28,881 bases of DNA. It comes from Clavulina sp. PMI_390 (lineage: Eukaryota > Basidiomycota > Agaricomycetes > Cantharellales > Hydnaceae). Below the pieces are notes generated by a model. The model was not told where the DNA came from, ran no database searches, and saw only the letters and a program-made list of their open reading frames with translations. Position numbers and translations under genes: made by a program. The DNA lies in NCBI GenBank assembly GCA_015039315.1, contig WIDE01000080.1:60681-89561 (forward strand). The letters are read 5' to 3'. Of this stretch, positions 1-11,894 are shown piece after piece (position 1 is the stretch's first letter; every line of letters begins with the position of its first letter).

Positions 1-191
1 GGAGCTCATCATGTCCAAAGGATGTAGACATTCTTGTAGGTAAATGGTGCTGTATCGCATTACATAACTGGGTTCGTTCACAGCCTCGAAAAGCGGGGTA
101 AAATACATCTCTCTAGAGAACTTTATGCAAAAATAACGTCAAGACAAGAAAAAAGAAATACGAGAAACTGGAGGCGGGAGTGCCAATAACG

Positions 192-1344
192 CTAAATGTC
201 ATCCATGCCCAGGTCGATCTCCACTTTCTGGCCTGGCTGGAACGCAGGAAGACCTGAAATCGCACGGAGAAAGTAATCAGTTTAGGCTTCATCGTACAGG
301 ATTGTGAAAGAGAACTTACCCAAGTATGGGCACCCTGCACATCGGAAGGCATCACCAAGGAAGCAGCTACCACAGCTGCTCGTCGCCTTGCCCGCATTGA
401 GCGCCGCCTCGCGCAGCTTCTCGCGATCATCCTTGCTCATCTCGCGCACGGTGCCACCCTCATGGTCAGCCGTCGTGTCAAGGACGACAACCGAGGCATT
501 TGCAGCCTCCTCCGCCTCAAACTCCGCCAGTCCGCACGTGCACCCCTTGCAAGCTTTCTTCCTGCGCACAGCACCGTTGGCATCGGTAGCAGGCGCACAA
601 GTGGGGGTCGGGCGCACGCGATCAGATGGAGTGAGGAGCGCATCGGCATCGATAGTGGTGGCTTGGGAGGGGGACACGGCCCACAGCGCAGCCTTCTTCG
701 CCGCTTTTTGTTCAGCGGTGAGAGGCGCGCGACGGGATCGGAGGGACACTGCTGCACCTGAGGCGGCGAGCTTTTGGGCAATTAGGGAGGAAGAGGAGCT
801 CGATTGGATGTTGAAGTTGAGTCGACCGAGTTCGGCCGATAGGGTTGAGACATAATCATTTAGGGGGAAAGAGGCATTAAGTGTGCCCATGGGTGCGAGA
901 GCAGCGGCCATAGTGGTTAGGAAAGCTGGGAGAGTAGTGGAAAGGGCTTGGAAATCAGAGGGGGATAGGTGGAGGTAGATGGCACTAAAGTGCGATGCGG
1001 GGAGGATGGTCGCTGGAAGATTTGAGATTTGGTGTATGTGGGTTATCGTTATCAAGGTCAAGCCAGATATTATATACAAGGAAGAAAAAAAAGTGAGTCG
1101 TTTCATATTTTACGGAGCTTGCGATAGTTTCCGATCTCGACGCACCATTGTCTGTGATCCGGTCAAGGAGTTGCTTCTCCACGTCCTGTCCCCGGGTGGT
1201 GAGCTCTGAAATGAGCGTCTGATACGATCCGTCTTGCGCCGACGCGAGCGATCCGACCACAAGTATCGGCTGAGGAGCGACTTTCGGCGAGATGGTGGGC
1301 ATGTCCATTGCGGTGGATTCGGAGGCGATCGCAATAGGAGCCAT
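192..1344 (-). CDS. DRE2: Dre2/anamorsin (CIAPIN1) cytosolic Fe-S cluster assembly protein
   Basis: Three exons (1344-1146, 1012-320, 253-192; introns 133 and 66 bp) join in frame to 317 residues. Family knowledge: Dre2 receives electrons from the diflavin reductase Tah18 for early cytosolic Fe-S cluster assembly, in the cytosol and mitochondrial intermembrane space. Seen: an N-terminal methyltransferase-like region (about 1-125), a Ser/Ala-rich linker, then both cysteine motifs. Motif A has C205 followed by CKGCTC at 221-226; motif B is CGSC then CAGC at 280-294, the exact CX2CX7CX2C pattern. The C-terminus ends in the family signature QKVEIDLGMDDI. The start follows the first ATG of the open frame. 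The first intron (donor GTGCGT) was chosen because it restores the conserved DNATILPAS-like junction. Length is in the normal fungal range. The last exon is too short to be found as a free-standing frame. Identity is nearly certain; the first intron is slightly less so. Confidence 0.95.
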
Positions 1345-1709
1345 AACAAAAACTCAAGGGAAGAGAGAGGTTGATAATGTTTTTTTTGGTCTTCTTATCG
1401 CTTTAAGTCGCGATTAAGGGCGTTTCAGATAAAAAGTCTCTGCTTGTCACTGGCGTGTGGAGGGGGGGAGATGGAAAAAGCGATGATAAGTCAGCAAATG
1501 ACTCGGGCGCTTAGATCAAGATCCTATCAGATAATCTCCCACTGTCATTTAGTCAGCTCGAAAACCAGCCAGCCAGATGCGTCGAATTACTACTAGGTTG
1601 TAAACATGTATGGTATGTGTATGGGTCATCCAAGAAAAAGAGAGAAAAAAGCCGGGGGTTGTAATCAAGATGCGAGGTTAACAAAAAAGCAAGATGGGTA
1701 ATGTGTTCG
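1345..1709. other. Intergenic spacer between DRE2 start and importin 3' end
   Basis: This 365 bp stretch holds the DRE2 upstream region and the downstream region of the importin gene. There are poly-T and poly-A rich tracts (for example around 1380-1390 and 1635-1690). I see no convincing coding frame, RNA gene or repeat. Confidence 0.5.
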
Positions 1710-4700
1710 TTATGCGATAGCTTGGAGCAGCTGCTTCACCACAAGCTGATCAGCCTGCTGCATCGCAGCATCAAATGCAGGAGGGCCACCGGGAGCATTC
1801 TGCCGACCCTCCTCAAGCTTCTGCCGTAAGTAGGCCGTAAGCAGGGTAGAGTTGATCGGGTCATTCGCATAGAGCTAGGTGAGGGGCTTTTGTTAAAACG
1901 CAGCCCAGTGAAAAAAGGGGTGGGTAATGTTGAGTCTCACCTGCCGACGGCGCCCCTCTTCCAGACTCCCTTCCGAATCCTTCAATAGGAAGTCAGGGAT
2001 TTGCGACCCGTTCTCCCGCCAGTACAAAGTCAAGTGACTATACGTAATGAATTATGCGCTCAGCATATATCATAGACAACTTTTGCGAGCCACCGAGCCA
2101 GCCACATCTCAAGGCGGAGGATCTCGGGACGTACTTTTCTGTGTCGGACGTGGACAGCGCCTCTTTCATCTCCCCCAACACATCAAGCCACAGATTAAAT
2201 GTCTCTCCTGAGAGACGTTTGAGGACCTCTGGACGGCCTGTCGCAACGAGGGCTCCGAACGCCATGGCGGTTAGCTTGCGGTGGCGTGGCTCGCTCATGT
2301 TATCAAACTAAGACGCCAGGGAAACATCAGGTTGATATCCACACGGCAAGGAGAACGTATCAACAAGGCGCGAAGAACATACCTGGCGCCACCATTGATC
2401 AAGAAGCTTGTCGAGACTCTGCGATGGGTCCTCATTCGGCACCGCAGCAAGCATTTGGAAAAAGGTATTCGCATCAGAGAAAATCATCCTCGCCAGCACA
2501 TGCGTATAGGCGTTATTAATCTCCGCCGAACCCTAGTCGAGGTGGCGGCATCAGTATTCTGCAAAAAAGCCTCAAAATGAATGTGATGAATTGATGTCCC
2601 ACCTTGCCCGCCTTTACAGTGTCAAGCACCTTCTTGAAGAAACCCGAGTCATACATTGGTTTCGCCCACAGATTTGAGGGTGCTGAAAGGATCAGAGTTT
2701 CCAGTGAAACCAGCAGTTCCTTTGCATTGGTTGAGAGTGCTTGGTCGAGACATGCGACAACCGCTTGGAACAATTCAGCGCCGTAGGCCTAATAAGGGTA
2801 AATTGATTCAATGATTCCGTCTGGACTTGAGCGTGTTGCTCACCTGTAGCACACTCGCCACGTCCACGAGGTAGTAGCTCTCCGTGATGGACACGATCGT
2901 CGATAGCAGATCCAGATTATTCGCGAGCAGGTTGATCGCTCCAGGAACAAGATCCAGCAGCCCAGGAACGCCAGGGGTCGTGGTATGAATGCTTGTTGCA
3001 TTGCGAAGCGCTGCAAGCCAAAGGTTGAGACCATCTTGATCGAGTTGAATGATGAACTGCACGGAGGTATTAGTGGACGGTGTCCCTGGAAAGTTCTTCC
3101 AGATGGGAAGCGATGCATACCTCTGGTTTCAACGATTCCTGCACCATCGGAACCACGATATAGTGCAGCGCCAGGGATTGATCCTTCGCAGCCTGAAACA
3201 GTGAAGAAACCTTCAGCAAACATTTGATATCGCTCAAGAATAATACTAACCTGAACAAGTTGGGTCATAGTATCAAGGAGAGCAGCCTTGAAGAGCCAAT
3301 CGTTCCCAGAAGAACCCCCTATATATCGAGTGAGTCTTACCCTTACACATACCAAGACATGAATCGACTTACAGAGTTGTGGGATGGGGTCAGTAATGAT
3401 GCGCATGAAGGGTATCATCTGCAAGCGACAGTCAGCAAGTCAACAAAAATAGACCGTGGACTGCTAAAGCTCACCCGTTCAGCATTCCGTTCAATCATCG
3501 TGTTCAGGGTGCGCGCAATGTGGGTCTTGCTTTCGATCGCATCGACCTCGGCGACCAGCTGCATCAATGCGCCGATAATACTAGCGAGATGAGGATTGAG
3601 AGCCGCTTGATCAAATGTTAGGCTCTGCAACATCACACAGTAAAACGTTTTGTCAGTTAGGAACGATCGTATCCGGAGGCTTTACACGTACGTCAGCTCG
3701 CTCACGAATAGCAAGGGCAGCAGTCAGCCGAACAGCAAGATCGGAGCTCTCTGACTGGTCGTTTACGAGGTATGCGAGCAATTCCCATATCTTCGCGGAA
3801 GGCTCGACGCCAGGGGCTAGCTCTTCCTCAGGCGCAGACTTCCCAATGACCCAGGCAATGCGGCGCTTCAAGATTCGATAACTACATATGACATCAGTTA
3901 GGTTGTTACGCCATGTGACTGATAAATACAAAAGTACTCACGTGGGACTGGGGTTCTGCACCTCTTGAGCAAATACTGAGATGAGCTGATTAAGATCGAT
4001 GACGGTTCGGAGGCGGTTAAAGTGGCCACCAATAGAGAAGAAGATTGCTTCTCGCCTGAGAACGTTTTGCAACTCGATACTTGGTGGAGTGCCTGGGGGA
4101 GAGATGAGTAATGAGTCTCAATAAGTAGATCTGCAACGTACTGAGCTCGGTGGCCAAAGCATTCGTTAGGAGTGGGGCAGTGAAGTGCGGGTATCGGTCC
4201 AGGAAGGTCATAAGGACGCGCTCGGCACAAATCTAATAAATGATTGAGTTCGGAGCTAAATCGAGCACGAACATACGTGAATCGTACCCGAATATCGAAC
4301 TCCCAAGAGTCATAGTCCTTCGTTTCTCCCAGAACCCACTCCTCAGGGTCAGCCTCCCACTTTTCGAGGTCCATTGGCTTGAGAGGGAGGAATCGAGTGA
4401 CGATCAGGGTCACTGCCTGAGTTACAAACTCCTCATTGAGCAAAGCTGAAAAGTACGGATCAGCTATGAGGCAATAACGGGATCATTGGTAAAAATGAGC
4501 CTCACGATTTCCCCGATCAACGTTCGCTTGCTTCGTTGGAGTCCATTGCCCTAGGCAATCCTTGAACAGTACCATTCCTTGGAGGAGGGCCCGAACGTGG
4601 AAGATGGAGTCGCTCGTCTCTAATTTTCCAGGATCAGTGCATTTATCACTGGTCGAATAGCGACTTGAGACTCACCGCCGATGTCCTCAGGCGGCCCACT

Positions 4701-6013
4701 ATTTGCTTCAACAACTTTACCCCAGCAGTACAACACTAGATCGCTGCTTGCTGGGAGCGCGACGAATTTCGGAATAGCAGGTTGCTGCAGCCTTCGGAAA
4801 AACTTCCCAAACGCGAGCACATGCTTGGTCAGTTGCTCAATGGTGGCCAGCGCAGCGGGAGATGGCGGTTGCCCGGAGGATTTGAGGGCCCGCAGCAGGC
4901 TAATGCGGAGGTCATACCACGATTTATATAGCGGCACTGAGCTCGAAAAGAATGTAGATGTCTATGATGGAGGGGGTTCTCAGTGAGTAGAAAAACTCAT
5001 GCGATTTAGGACGTGTTTCTTATGGAGCTCACCTGCATGGCGTCTTCTTCCGTGGCCCTAGAGCGGGTCCACAGCCAAATCATGTTTTTGGATAGACATT
5101 TGTAGAAGAGGTGGGCATTCTGAATGTCACTAGTGAGTTGGGGTGTCGCGATCGTGGTGGGGTTGAGGGACGAGAGAATATGGGCGGAGAACATCTGATA
5201 TTTGTCAGTGAGGAAGGTATGCGTCTCTTTCACAATCTAGTAGGAATGTGAGTATCAAATCAGGGGATGGAACACTAGTAACATGTAGCCTTGGACGTGC
5301 CTGTTGGGTCAGTTGAATACCAGCCGGCAGTTTTGCACCGCTGACCTCCTTGATAACTTGATTGAGGGTGTATAATGCTCGCCGAAGAATCAAGGACATA
5401 GTCGGGGAGGGATTGGGGGAGAATCGACCACTAGAGTTTGTCTGAATAACTTCCGCCAGTCCCGGCAGAAGCTGTGGCCTAACGAGAAAACGGATAAATC
5501 TATCGAAAATTCATGCAACTGAGGCTAGCGTCACATACCATTCTTTCGTTGAATCAATCCGGAAAATTTTTGCAATGATAACAGCACTGCATTGGGCAAT
5601 CTGGACGGCCATATCAGTCCAAGTTCACCAGCGCGATACGTCATCCAGTTCGTCGTACCGTGTCATCTACCTCGTCGAAGAACGTAGTTAGTCCTTGGCG
5701 AATTATGGTCCGATCCTCCGGAGAGAGAAGTCTTTCGTGAATGCCGTTATAATTTAGTGTTCTTCGAAGCGATGACAGGTCGAGAAGAGCTTTGGGCTCA
5801 CTTGCGATTTCTCCACTGGTTCGTCGCGACATTTTTGAATTGAATGATCGCCATGCGCCGAATATCCAAAGGAGCGCCTCGGTTTGCGGCAATAGAAAGA
5901 ACTTCTCTGAATGCACCAGGTCGCCCATGAATACTCTCCAGGCTTTTCATTCCTGCATGAACGCGCGACGGATCCTGCGATGAGGCAGATTCCAGCGCCT
6001 GATAGATATCCAT
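1710..6013 (-). CDS. KAP120: Importin-beta family karyopherin, Kap120/importin-11 type
   Basis: A 21-exon gene reconstructed completely: 6013-5802, 5731-5659, 5600-5539, 5478-5301, 5236-5033, 4961-4676, 4619-4506, 4445-4288, 4232-4142, 4092-3942, 3881-3692, 3624-3475, 3418-3373, 3318-3251, 3192-3121, 3056-2844, 2788-2603, 2532-2383, 2307-2135, 2037-1941, 1874-1710. The total is 3039 nt, or 1012 residues, close to yeast Kap120 and human IPO11. The N-terminus is an importin-beta N domain (about residues 20-90, with RRMAIIQFKNVATNQWR). The middle carries the acidic ...DPEEWVLGE...WEFDIR segment followed by CAERVL, characteristic of this subfamily. The rest reads as alpha-helical HEAT repeats. 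Role by family: nuclear import of ribosome-biogenesis factors. Introns are 49-97 bp. One (5237-5300) begins with GC instead of GT. A small extra 5' coding exon upstream of 6013 cannot be excluded, since relatives often have a few more N-terminal residues. Confidence 0.9.
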
Positions 6014-6272
6014 GATTCGGGCTCGATATCAGGGGAACCTCGATAGATCTGAAGGCTGAAATATTCCAGTACTGTGTGGATTGGCCTGTGGTGTCTATGC
6101 GCGTTGAATGCCGCTGAGGACAGTTGACAGGTGAGGCAAACACGACAAGTCACAAACAAACCATGACAACGTCCTGACGCTCAGCTGCATGAACGTCTTT
6201 TTGCCTCGAACCTCCTCATCTTTAACTTTATACCGCATCTCAAATATATATAAACGGACTCTTACACATATT
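6014..6272. promoter_or_regulatory. Divergent promoter between importin and SLX4-like gene
   Basis: Only 259 bp separate the two divergent start codons, so both promoters must lie here or overlap the 5' ends. A strong TATATAAA (6247-6254, plus strand) lies 19 bases before the first SLX4-like ATG, and a TATAAAG in the minus orientation lies at 6227-6232. If the plus TATA box is used at the normal distance, transcription would start at or after 6273. Promoter use is inferred. Confidence 0.5.
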
Positions 6273-8457
6273 ATGGCAGTCGACGAGGTCTCTGGTGCGT
6301 TTCTTCACCCTTGGCCACCTTACCCACAGCTGGTTCTGATGGCACGCCAAGATTCTGAGCCAGAGCGCGTTGCCGCACGTTTAAGGATACGAGAGGAAAT
6401 TAGAGAACTGAGGCGATCTCAAGATGTCCAAAAGTCGCCGAAGAGCGCCCCTCACGCGCCACATTCCCCAGAGGCTTACCGTTCGGGCTCTGAGACCCAA
6501 GGCCACAACCGATCACCAAGTGGTGCGCATGCTCTCTACTATCGAATGAATTCAACCTCGCTGATTTACGGGTGTCTTCTTACGTCCGCCAGTAGATCGA
6601 CGACCTAGCCAAAGTCCTGGTCCCTCCCGCGCCTCCACATCCCCACCACAACGCCGCCTTAACCTGGAGCGCTTTGCCTTCACGTCACCAAAAGGTCACA
6701 AGATGACTGTGAGGTCTCTCTCCACACAGGCCCTTGCGAAGCGACCTCCTACCTCTGCTGTGCCTCCATCAAAACCCAAGCCTGCACCTCGCAAGGCCAA
6801 GTCCCCGCCCACAGTCTTCGCCATCACTGACGAACAATGGGCCCGTCTGAGAGCTTGTCCGTCCTGCGACTCTCCTTGGACGGCGCGGAAGTCTATCAAG
6901 GGGAAAGTGACCCATGTACGATCCTGTGCCAAGGAGCATTTCATTTCGCCCGAAAGTCTAGAGGGAATTGTCCTGACTAGACTCTCCGAAATGGATGCGC
7001 AGCCAACTCAGACAGCCTCATCATCGACTGCCCTTAACAATGGTCCTGCCACCTTACTAGATGATGTCGTTCAGGCCAATACAGCCGTGCCAAGACGTCG
7101 ACGACGCGTGGTTGCTGAAGACTCTATCCCTTCAGCAAATGGAGACTGGAATAATGTGCCAACACCGTCCAATTCCACATCCCTGAGTACCATCATAGAT
7201 CTCGGATCCCCACCCCGTGATGAAGTCTTTCCTTCAACACAACTCCCGCCTCCTTCTCGGTTTGCTGCAACGCGCCACTCGATACTTGATGAAGACCATT
7301 CCGAAGGCGACGCGGATTCTCCCCCCTCGTCCACCCAGCAGCTCCCGACCTCTAGACTCCGAGGAACCTCGAGTGTGCGGAGCCTAATGTCCCTAGTCGA
7401 CTTTGCTGCCGACCCTTCTATCGATCCTTTGCCTCCAGTCGCGGTGAGTGAATACCGCGATCCCGCCTTGCGTCACTACTAGATATGAGCCTAACTAATA
7501 TCAGACGTCCTCATTTTCTCCCCTCGTCCCTTCCCTTCCTCCAAATCCCATTGATCTCGGCACCCCTCCACCTTCGCCGCTCTCCACCATCTTTATAACA
7601 TCGGCGGACCCTAGCCCAAACGTCCGCGAGGAGAAGAAGAAGACGAGGCCGACGCGGCGAACAGGCGAAAGCGGGAGCGACTCGCCCGCATCACCGCGGC
7701 GCTCACGGAAGACGACGTCACCCTCAACGTCAATTGAACTAATAAAGCTGAACAAAACTACAAAGCTCGATATAGGTTCAGTGGATCCTGCGGCTGAGAA
7801 CGAATGGGGATCGGATGGTTGGGGCGATGATGGTGTTCTACAGTGGGATGGTCGTGACAGCCCCACCCCCATGGAGCCATCCACCAGCTCAGTAGCTCAA
7901 CCACCAAAACCTCGGCGCACTCGCTCTCGCACATCTTCGCCACCACCACTACATTCTTCTTCCTCAGATGCGGACTCTGAGCCTCTATCGCCAAAACCAC
8001 GAAGGAAATCTGCCTCCACTCCCAACACTCCAGACACCAAGGCCAAGGGGAAAGCCAAGGCCAACGAATATATCTCCCTCACCGACCCTGATCTCGATCG
8101 TGTCTTTATGCGTATGATATTATCCGATGAAGATCTCCATCTTCGCGTTCTTCGTTACGAAGTACGTCCTCAATACTGAATACTCGGACGATTGCTTATT
8201 TTACCGAACACACGCGTAGCCTGTCAGTTTTGAGATATTCCAGCAAAAGGCCCTTGAGTGTAATGTTAATCCTCGGGGACTTGCACTGCGTCTTCGCACA
8301 TTTTTGGATTCACAGGTTCGTGTCGCTATCAACCTTGCTGTTATATAGCCTCGAACTGACTTGTGGAGCTCTGTAGTGTATTCACTTCCAGCCTCTAGCA
8401 ACCCCTGCGGGTCGGATGAGGAAGAAAACTACTACTCGAAAGGCTAAAAAGAAGTAA
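6273..8457 (+). CDS. SLX4: SLX4-type structure-specific endonuclease scaffold
   Basis: Five exons (6273-6522, 6593-7443, 7505-8161, 8220-8315, 8377-8457) give 644 residues. The identification rests on the C-terminus: the segment with DLHLRVLRYEPVSFEIF and, after the next helix, FLDSQCIHF (about residues 575-625) fits the SLX4 C-terminal domain that binds the SLX1 nuclease. A Cys2-His-Cys zinc finger of UBZ-like spacing lies at C172, C175, H191, C195. The rest is low-complexity Ser/Pro-rich and basic, as in SLX4 scaffolds. Family role: with SLX1 it resolves branched DNA (flaps, Holliday junctions) in the nucleus. Donor choice at 6520 or 6523 is open and both keep frame. The start is uncertain: an in-frame ATG at 6339 fits the upstream TATA box better. 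The C-terminus ends in a basic KKTTTRKAKKK-like tail. SLX4 evolves fast, so the name should be confirmed by profile search. Confidence 0.75.
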
Positions 8458-8707
8458 CCAGTCATCATCATTCTCTCTACACACGCTTTTGTTATTGACT
8501 CCCCATGGATGCCTCGGATTTTGTTTGCCAAGTGCGCTGGTTAAATAGGTAGCATTTAGCTGCCGAATTTGGACTACTCTCTCATGTATATAGTTAATCA
8601 CTATCATTCGAATATTACACTCAGCAAGTATAGGGGCTAGTATCTCATTTTTCTGATGGCCAACGTCCTCCCCAAAAGAGTGGTACGCGTGCCGTTGCGC
8701 TACACGC

Positions 8708-8715
8708 TGACGTCA
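8708..8715. promoter_or_regulatory. Palindromic CRE/ATF-type bZIP site upstream of the dehydrogenase
   Basis: A perfect TGACGTCA palindrome lies 78 bases before the dehydrogenase ATG within the 335 bp spacer 8458-8792. In fungi this is the consensus site for ATF/CREB bZIP regulators (Atf1-like, stress responsive). The sequence match is exact; its function is inferred from position. Nothing else recognisable was seen in the spacer. Confidence 0.45.
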
Positions 8716-8792
8716 CGATCGGAGCCGTCGCGGCTTCAGTATCTTGCCGCCACACTACCAAAGTTCCTCCTACCACCACGACGCGCCCTACA

Positions 8793-10164
8793 ATGGCGAA
8801 GAAAGTGTTTTTGATCACTGGGACTTCATCTGGCTTTGGTGCCGAACTTGTCAAGGTTGTGTGAGTGGCATATCGAACAGTTCTGGACCTGAGACATCAT
8901 AGCAATTCTGATAGAACGTTGACCTTCTATCTTCGATACACACGAACAATTTCCGGTTTACTGGCTTGCAATCTGGAATACATCTCAAACTAGTTTGGAG
9001 CATGGCGACATCGCAGTTGCTACGTCTCGCGACACATCCCGACTGGACTTCACTGCTCAAGGAGCCAACTCCGAGAACTATCTTGCAATCCCACTCGACG
9101 TAACCAACAAAGCTAGCATTCAAGCAGCATTTGACCAGACTCTCAAGACATTCGGAAAAGTCGACGTCGTGTGAGTCACCATTTCAAATGTGTTTATTGG
9201 CGACTCTGGTATTATTCGGTCGTTATTCACACTAACGCTCCGCTTGATTCGCGAATCAGGATCAACAATGCCGGATACGGCGCCATTGGTGTCTTTGAGT
9301 CTCTTTCTGAGGCTGAAATCCAGAAACTAATGGCGGTCAACTTCTTTGGAGTTGTCGACGTTACGCGAACAGCTATGGAAATTATGCGAGGACAGCCAAC
9401 GGGAGGCGTCATCCAACAAATGAGCAGTATTTCAGGACGTCTGGCTTATCCTGGTTACTCGATGTATAACGCGTAAGTAACTCCGATATCCTGTCCCAAA
9501 CCTCGACCGTGCTAACAGTCGAAGGACCACTCAACCCCCACTCCTCTTTTTCTAGGTCGAAATGGGCTCTAGAGGGTTTCACCGAAGCAATTTCGAAAGA
9601 AGTGAAGCCTGAATGGAATGTGAGTCTCGAGATGACTCAGTTTATTCCTGCCGATCGCCAATATTGACGGACTGATTTGCCGACTACCAGATAAAATTCC
9701 AACTAATTGAGCCTGGCCGATTCCGCACCGATTGGGGTGGACCTTCCCTTGCGCTAGCAGATAATCACCCTGGATATCCACATATGGACCTGAAGAAGTA
9801 CCATGAAGATATTCGTGGGCGCGAACCTGACGACGTAAGTAATTCCCGTCAACCTACGCCAATTCCTTCGGCCCGGCATGAGCTGATCCTTGATACGTTC
9901 ATACTTCCTCTGACACCCGCCGTCATACAGCCAGTCAAAGGGGCGCTGGAAATATACAAGCTCGCAAATATGGAAAACCCTCCTCTTCGCTGCAGTAAGT
10001 GAACACTCTGTGTACGACAATTGAATATAGGGGATCTCAATAATACCTGGCTAGTACTTGGTGCCAATGCGTACAATTCAATGATCCGCACACTTGACGA
10101 GCGAAAGCAAGAAGTAGAAAAGAACAAGAGCATCTCTTTCAGCACGGCTTTCGACTCCACATAG
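8793..10164 (+). CDS. Classical short-chain dehydrogenase/reductase (SDR)
   Basis: Seven exons (8793-8860, 8994-9170, 9260-9472, 9556-9619, 9691-9834, 9931-9994, 10055-10164) total 840 nt and 279 residues. The fold signatures are complete: nucleotide-binding TGTSSGFG at residues 9-16, NNAG at 84-87, serine about 138, and the catalytic YNASK with Tyr151 and Lys155. Family knowledge: NAD(P)-dependent oxidation or reduction of a hydroxyl/carbonyl group, cytosolic. The EPGRFRTDW segment after the active site and the PVKGALEIYKL segment resemble the SDR group of fungal and bacterial oxidoreductases of unknown substrate. The small 64-nt exons are supported by exact phase and consensus splice sites. 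No signal peptide. It converges on the first epoxide-hydrolase paralogue 292 bp downstream; a shared pathway is possible but not shown. The substrate cannot be predicted. Confidence 0.9.
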
Positions 10165-10456
10165 CTTAGACGATAGAAGAACTTGTTCACGACCCCGCAT
10201 GACTTAGAGCTGTAATCGAAAATCACCCATTTGTCAACATACTCGATAGGACGTCCATAAATAATGCGAGGTCCGTTTACTGATACCATGACATGAATCA
10301 CTCACGTACACCAAATACGTCACTGGAACGCTAATAGAAGCTTGATAACCACGATAGCCGCCAAGAACTAACGTGGAGGACGACTTGGGAATCGGAATTT
10401 ATTCAATTGATATGTACATTGAGAAGGATACATGGTAAAAGCCCCCGACCGTTAAT

Positions 10457-11832
10457 TTACACAAGCGCAGTGGAAACCCACTCCTTGACAGCTGCTACGA
10501 CGTCAGCAGGTTCCTGCTCCATCACCCACGTCCCTTTATCGAACGACTTGATAGTGATTTTATCGCAGTGCTCGAATTGAGCCTGTACGATCTGAGGCGG
10601 AACCATGGGATCAGCCTTGCAGTCGATATACAAGTATGGTGTAGAGAGACGTTTCGGCAGATCTGGATATTCCGAGGAATAGACGCGATAGTTAGCTTCA
10701 ACTCAGCCAATATTCGCAAACGGCTCACCTCCGTCTTCCTTGTCAAAGTGGGACATCCCAAAGCGGAAATAATTGAGGATAGCGTCGATATCCTGTCGCT
10801 TCACAAACTCGAAAATTTCCTGCATCTCCTGGAGACCGTGCAAATTATGGACACCGAACATAAATAAGCTGTAGATGTGCATGGCTATATATCTGCTCAC
10901 CTGCTCTGTGGCCCAAGACGGGAAAGGAGGCTTTTTGTCAGCCTTCAAGCTAGCCTCAAGAGCCCCAGTGTCATAGAATGTCTGTACCCTGGCAGGACTG
11001 GGGCTGTCGTCATACATGAGACGAACGAAGGATTCCAACTATAAACGGAGGGACCGTAAAGAGGTTAGAGTCCCAGCCGATATGACGAAAGTCGAAATTC
11101 TGATAGTAAGTAGCACTCACGTGGTCTGATACAAGCTTTGGAGCAGCATCGGAGGCCATGAAGGGCATTATCCCTAGGGGATCATACCCCAACAACGGTT
11201 TGAACATTGCATTCAACCCTTGGACATCCAGGGCCTTGGCCTCTGGTGGCATGAACGGAATCCCAATTCTAGCAATTAGAGAATGAGAAAAGTATAAGTT
11301 CGGATTAAACCCAAAGACTCGTACTGAACAAGACCATCTGCATGTTGAGGGTATTTGAGAGCGAAACGATTCCCAATCGATGCACCCTGTAGGAGAGTAG
11401 TATAAGCGTCTTGGTTGCAATATAATTCGAGTTGACTAAAATAACTTACCCAGCCATGACCGATGATAATGGATTTTTGAATTCCCTCAGCGGCAAGAAT
11501 TCCAGCAACAGCATCAGCTATTGCGATGGGGGAATACCTCTCGACTTCCTTTGGATGACTAGAGGACCCGAAGCCCGGCAACTCCACGACGACGACACCA
11601 TTGCCCTCCTTCATGACAGGGGGGACGATTTTGCGGAAAACAAGGGCGCCTAGAGACAATTGTAGCGATGAGTTACTTGAGGAACAGGAAGACTTCCGAA
11701 TATACCTGTAGGGAACCCATGCAGAAACACAAAAGTTTTCTTGTCGGATGAGGCTGGTTTCACTGAGAGATAGTGGTATGTTTCATTGTTGAACTGTCCA
11801 GTCTTCCAGCCGGGTATTTCGAAGATAGACAT
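10457..11832 (-). CDS. Epoxide-hydrolase-like alpha/beta hydrolase paralogue 1, catalytic residues replaced
   Basis: Seven exons (11832-11706, 11649-11450, 11386-11325, 11268-11121, 11038-10901, 10828-10729, 10662-10457) give 981 nt and 326 residues. The fold is that of soluble epoxide hydrolases: HGFPT at 38-42, a nucleophile elbow at 105-110, a cap domain about 130-250, and the C-terminal charge-relay Asp276. The elbow reads GHGWG rather than GHDWG, so the nucleophile Asp is Gly108. The position of the catalytic His (GGHW in the third copy) is Thr303. The two cap tyrosines correspond to Ile163 and Phe246. The frame is intact and the splice sites are normal, so the protein is probably made, but it should not catalyse the ester-intermediate mechanism. 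It is first of three tandem copies, with a TATA box 57 bases upstream of the ATG. A non-enzymatic role such as ligand binding is speculation. Confidence 0.88.
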
Positions 11833-11888
11833 AGGAAATTAATGTTTATGCAGAATTGGAGACGAGTGAGGCGATCCTTTGTCGAAGC

Positions 11889-11894
11889 TTTATA
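11889..11894 (-). promoter_or_regulatory. TATA box of epoxide-hydrolase-like paralogue 1
   Basis: TATAAA on the minus strand, 57 bases upstream of the ATG. The other two tandem copies have a TATA box in the equivalent place (58 and 76 bases). Just upstream, a GTTCGGC-AGCA stretch followed by CGTTGCC (plus-strand reading, about 11899-11930) is shared with copy 2. Confidence 0.55.

Noticed and set aside
304..855. Long plus-strand open frame opposite DRE2
   Set aside because: It is the antisense of the Cys-rich and Ser/Ala-rich exon, with no domain; the minus strand has the exact Dre2 motifs.
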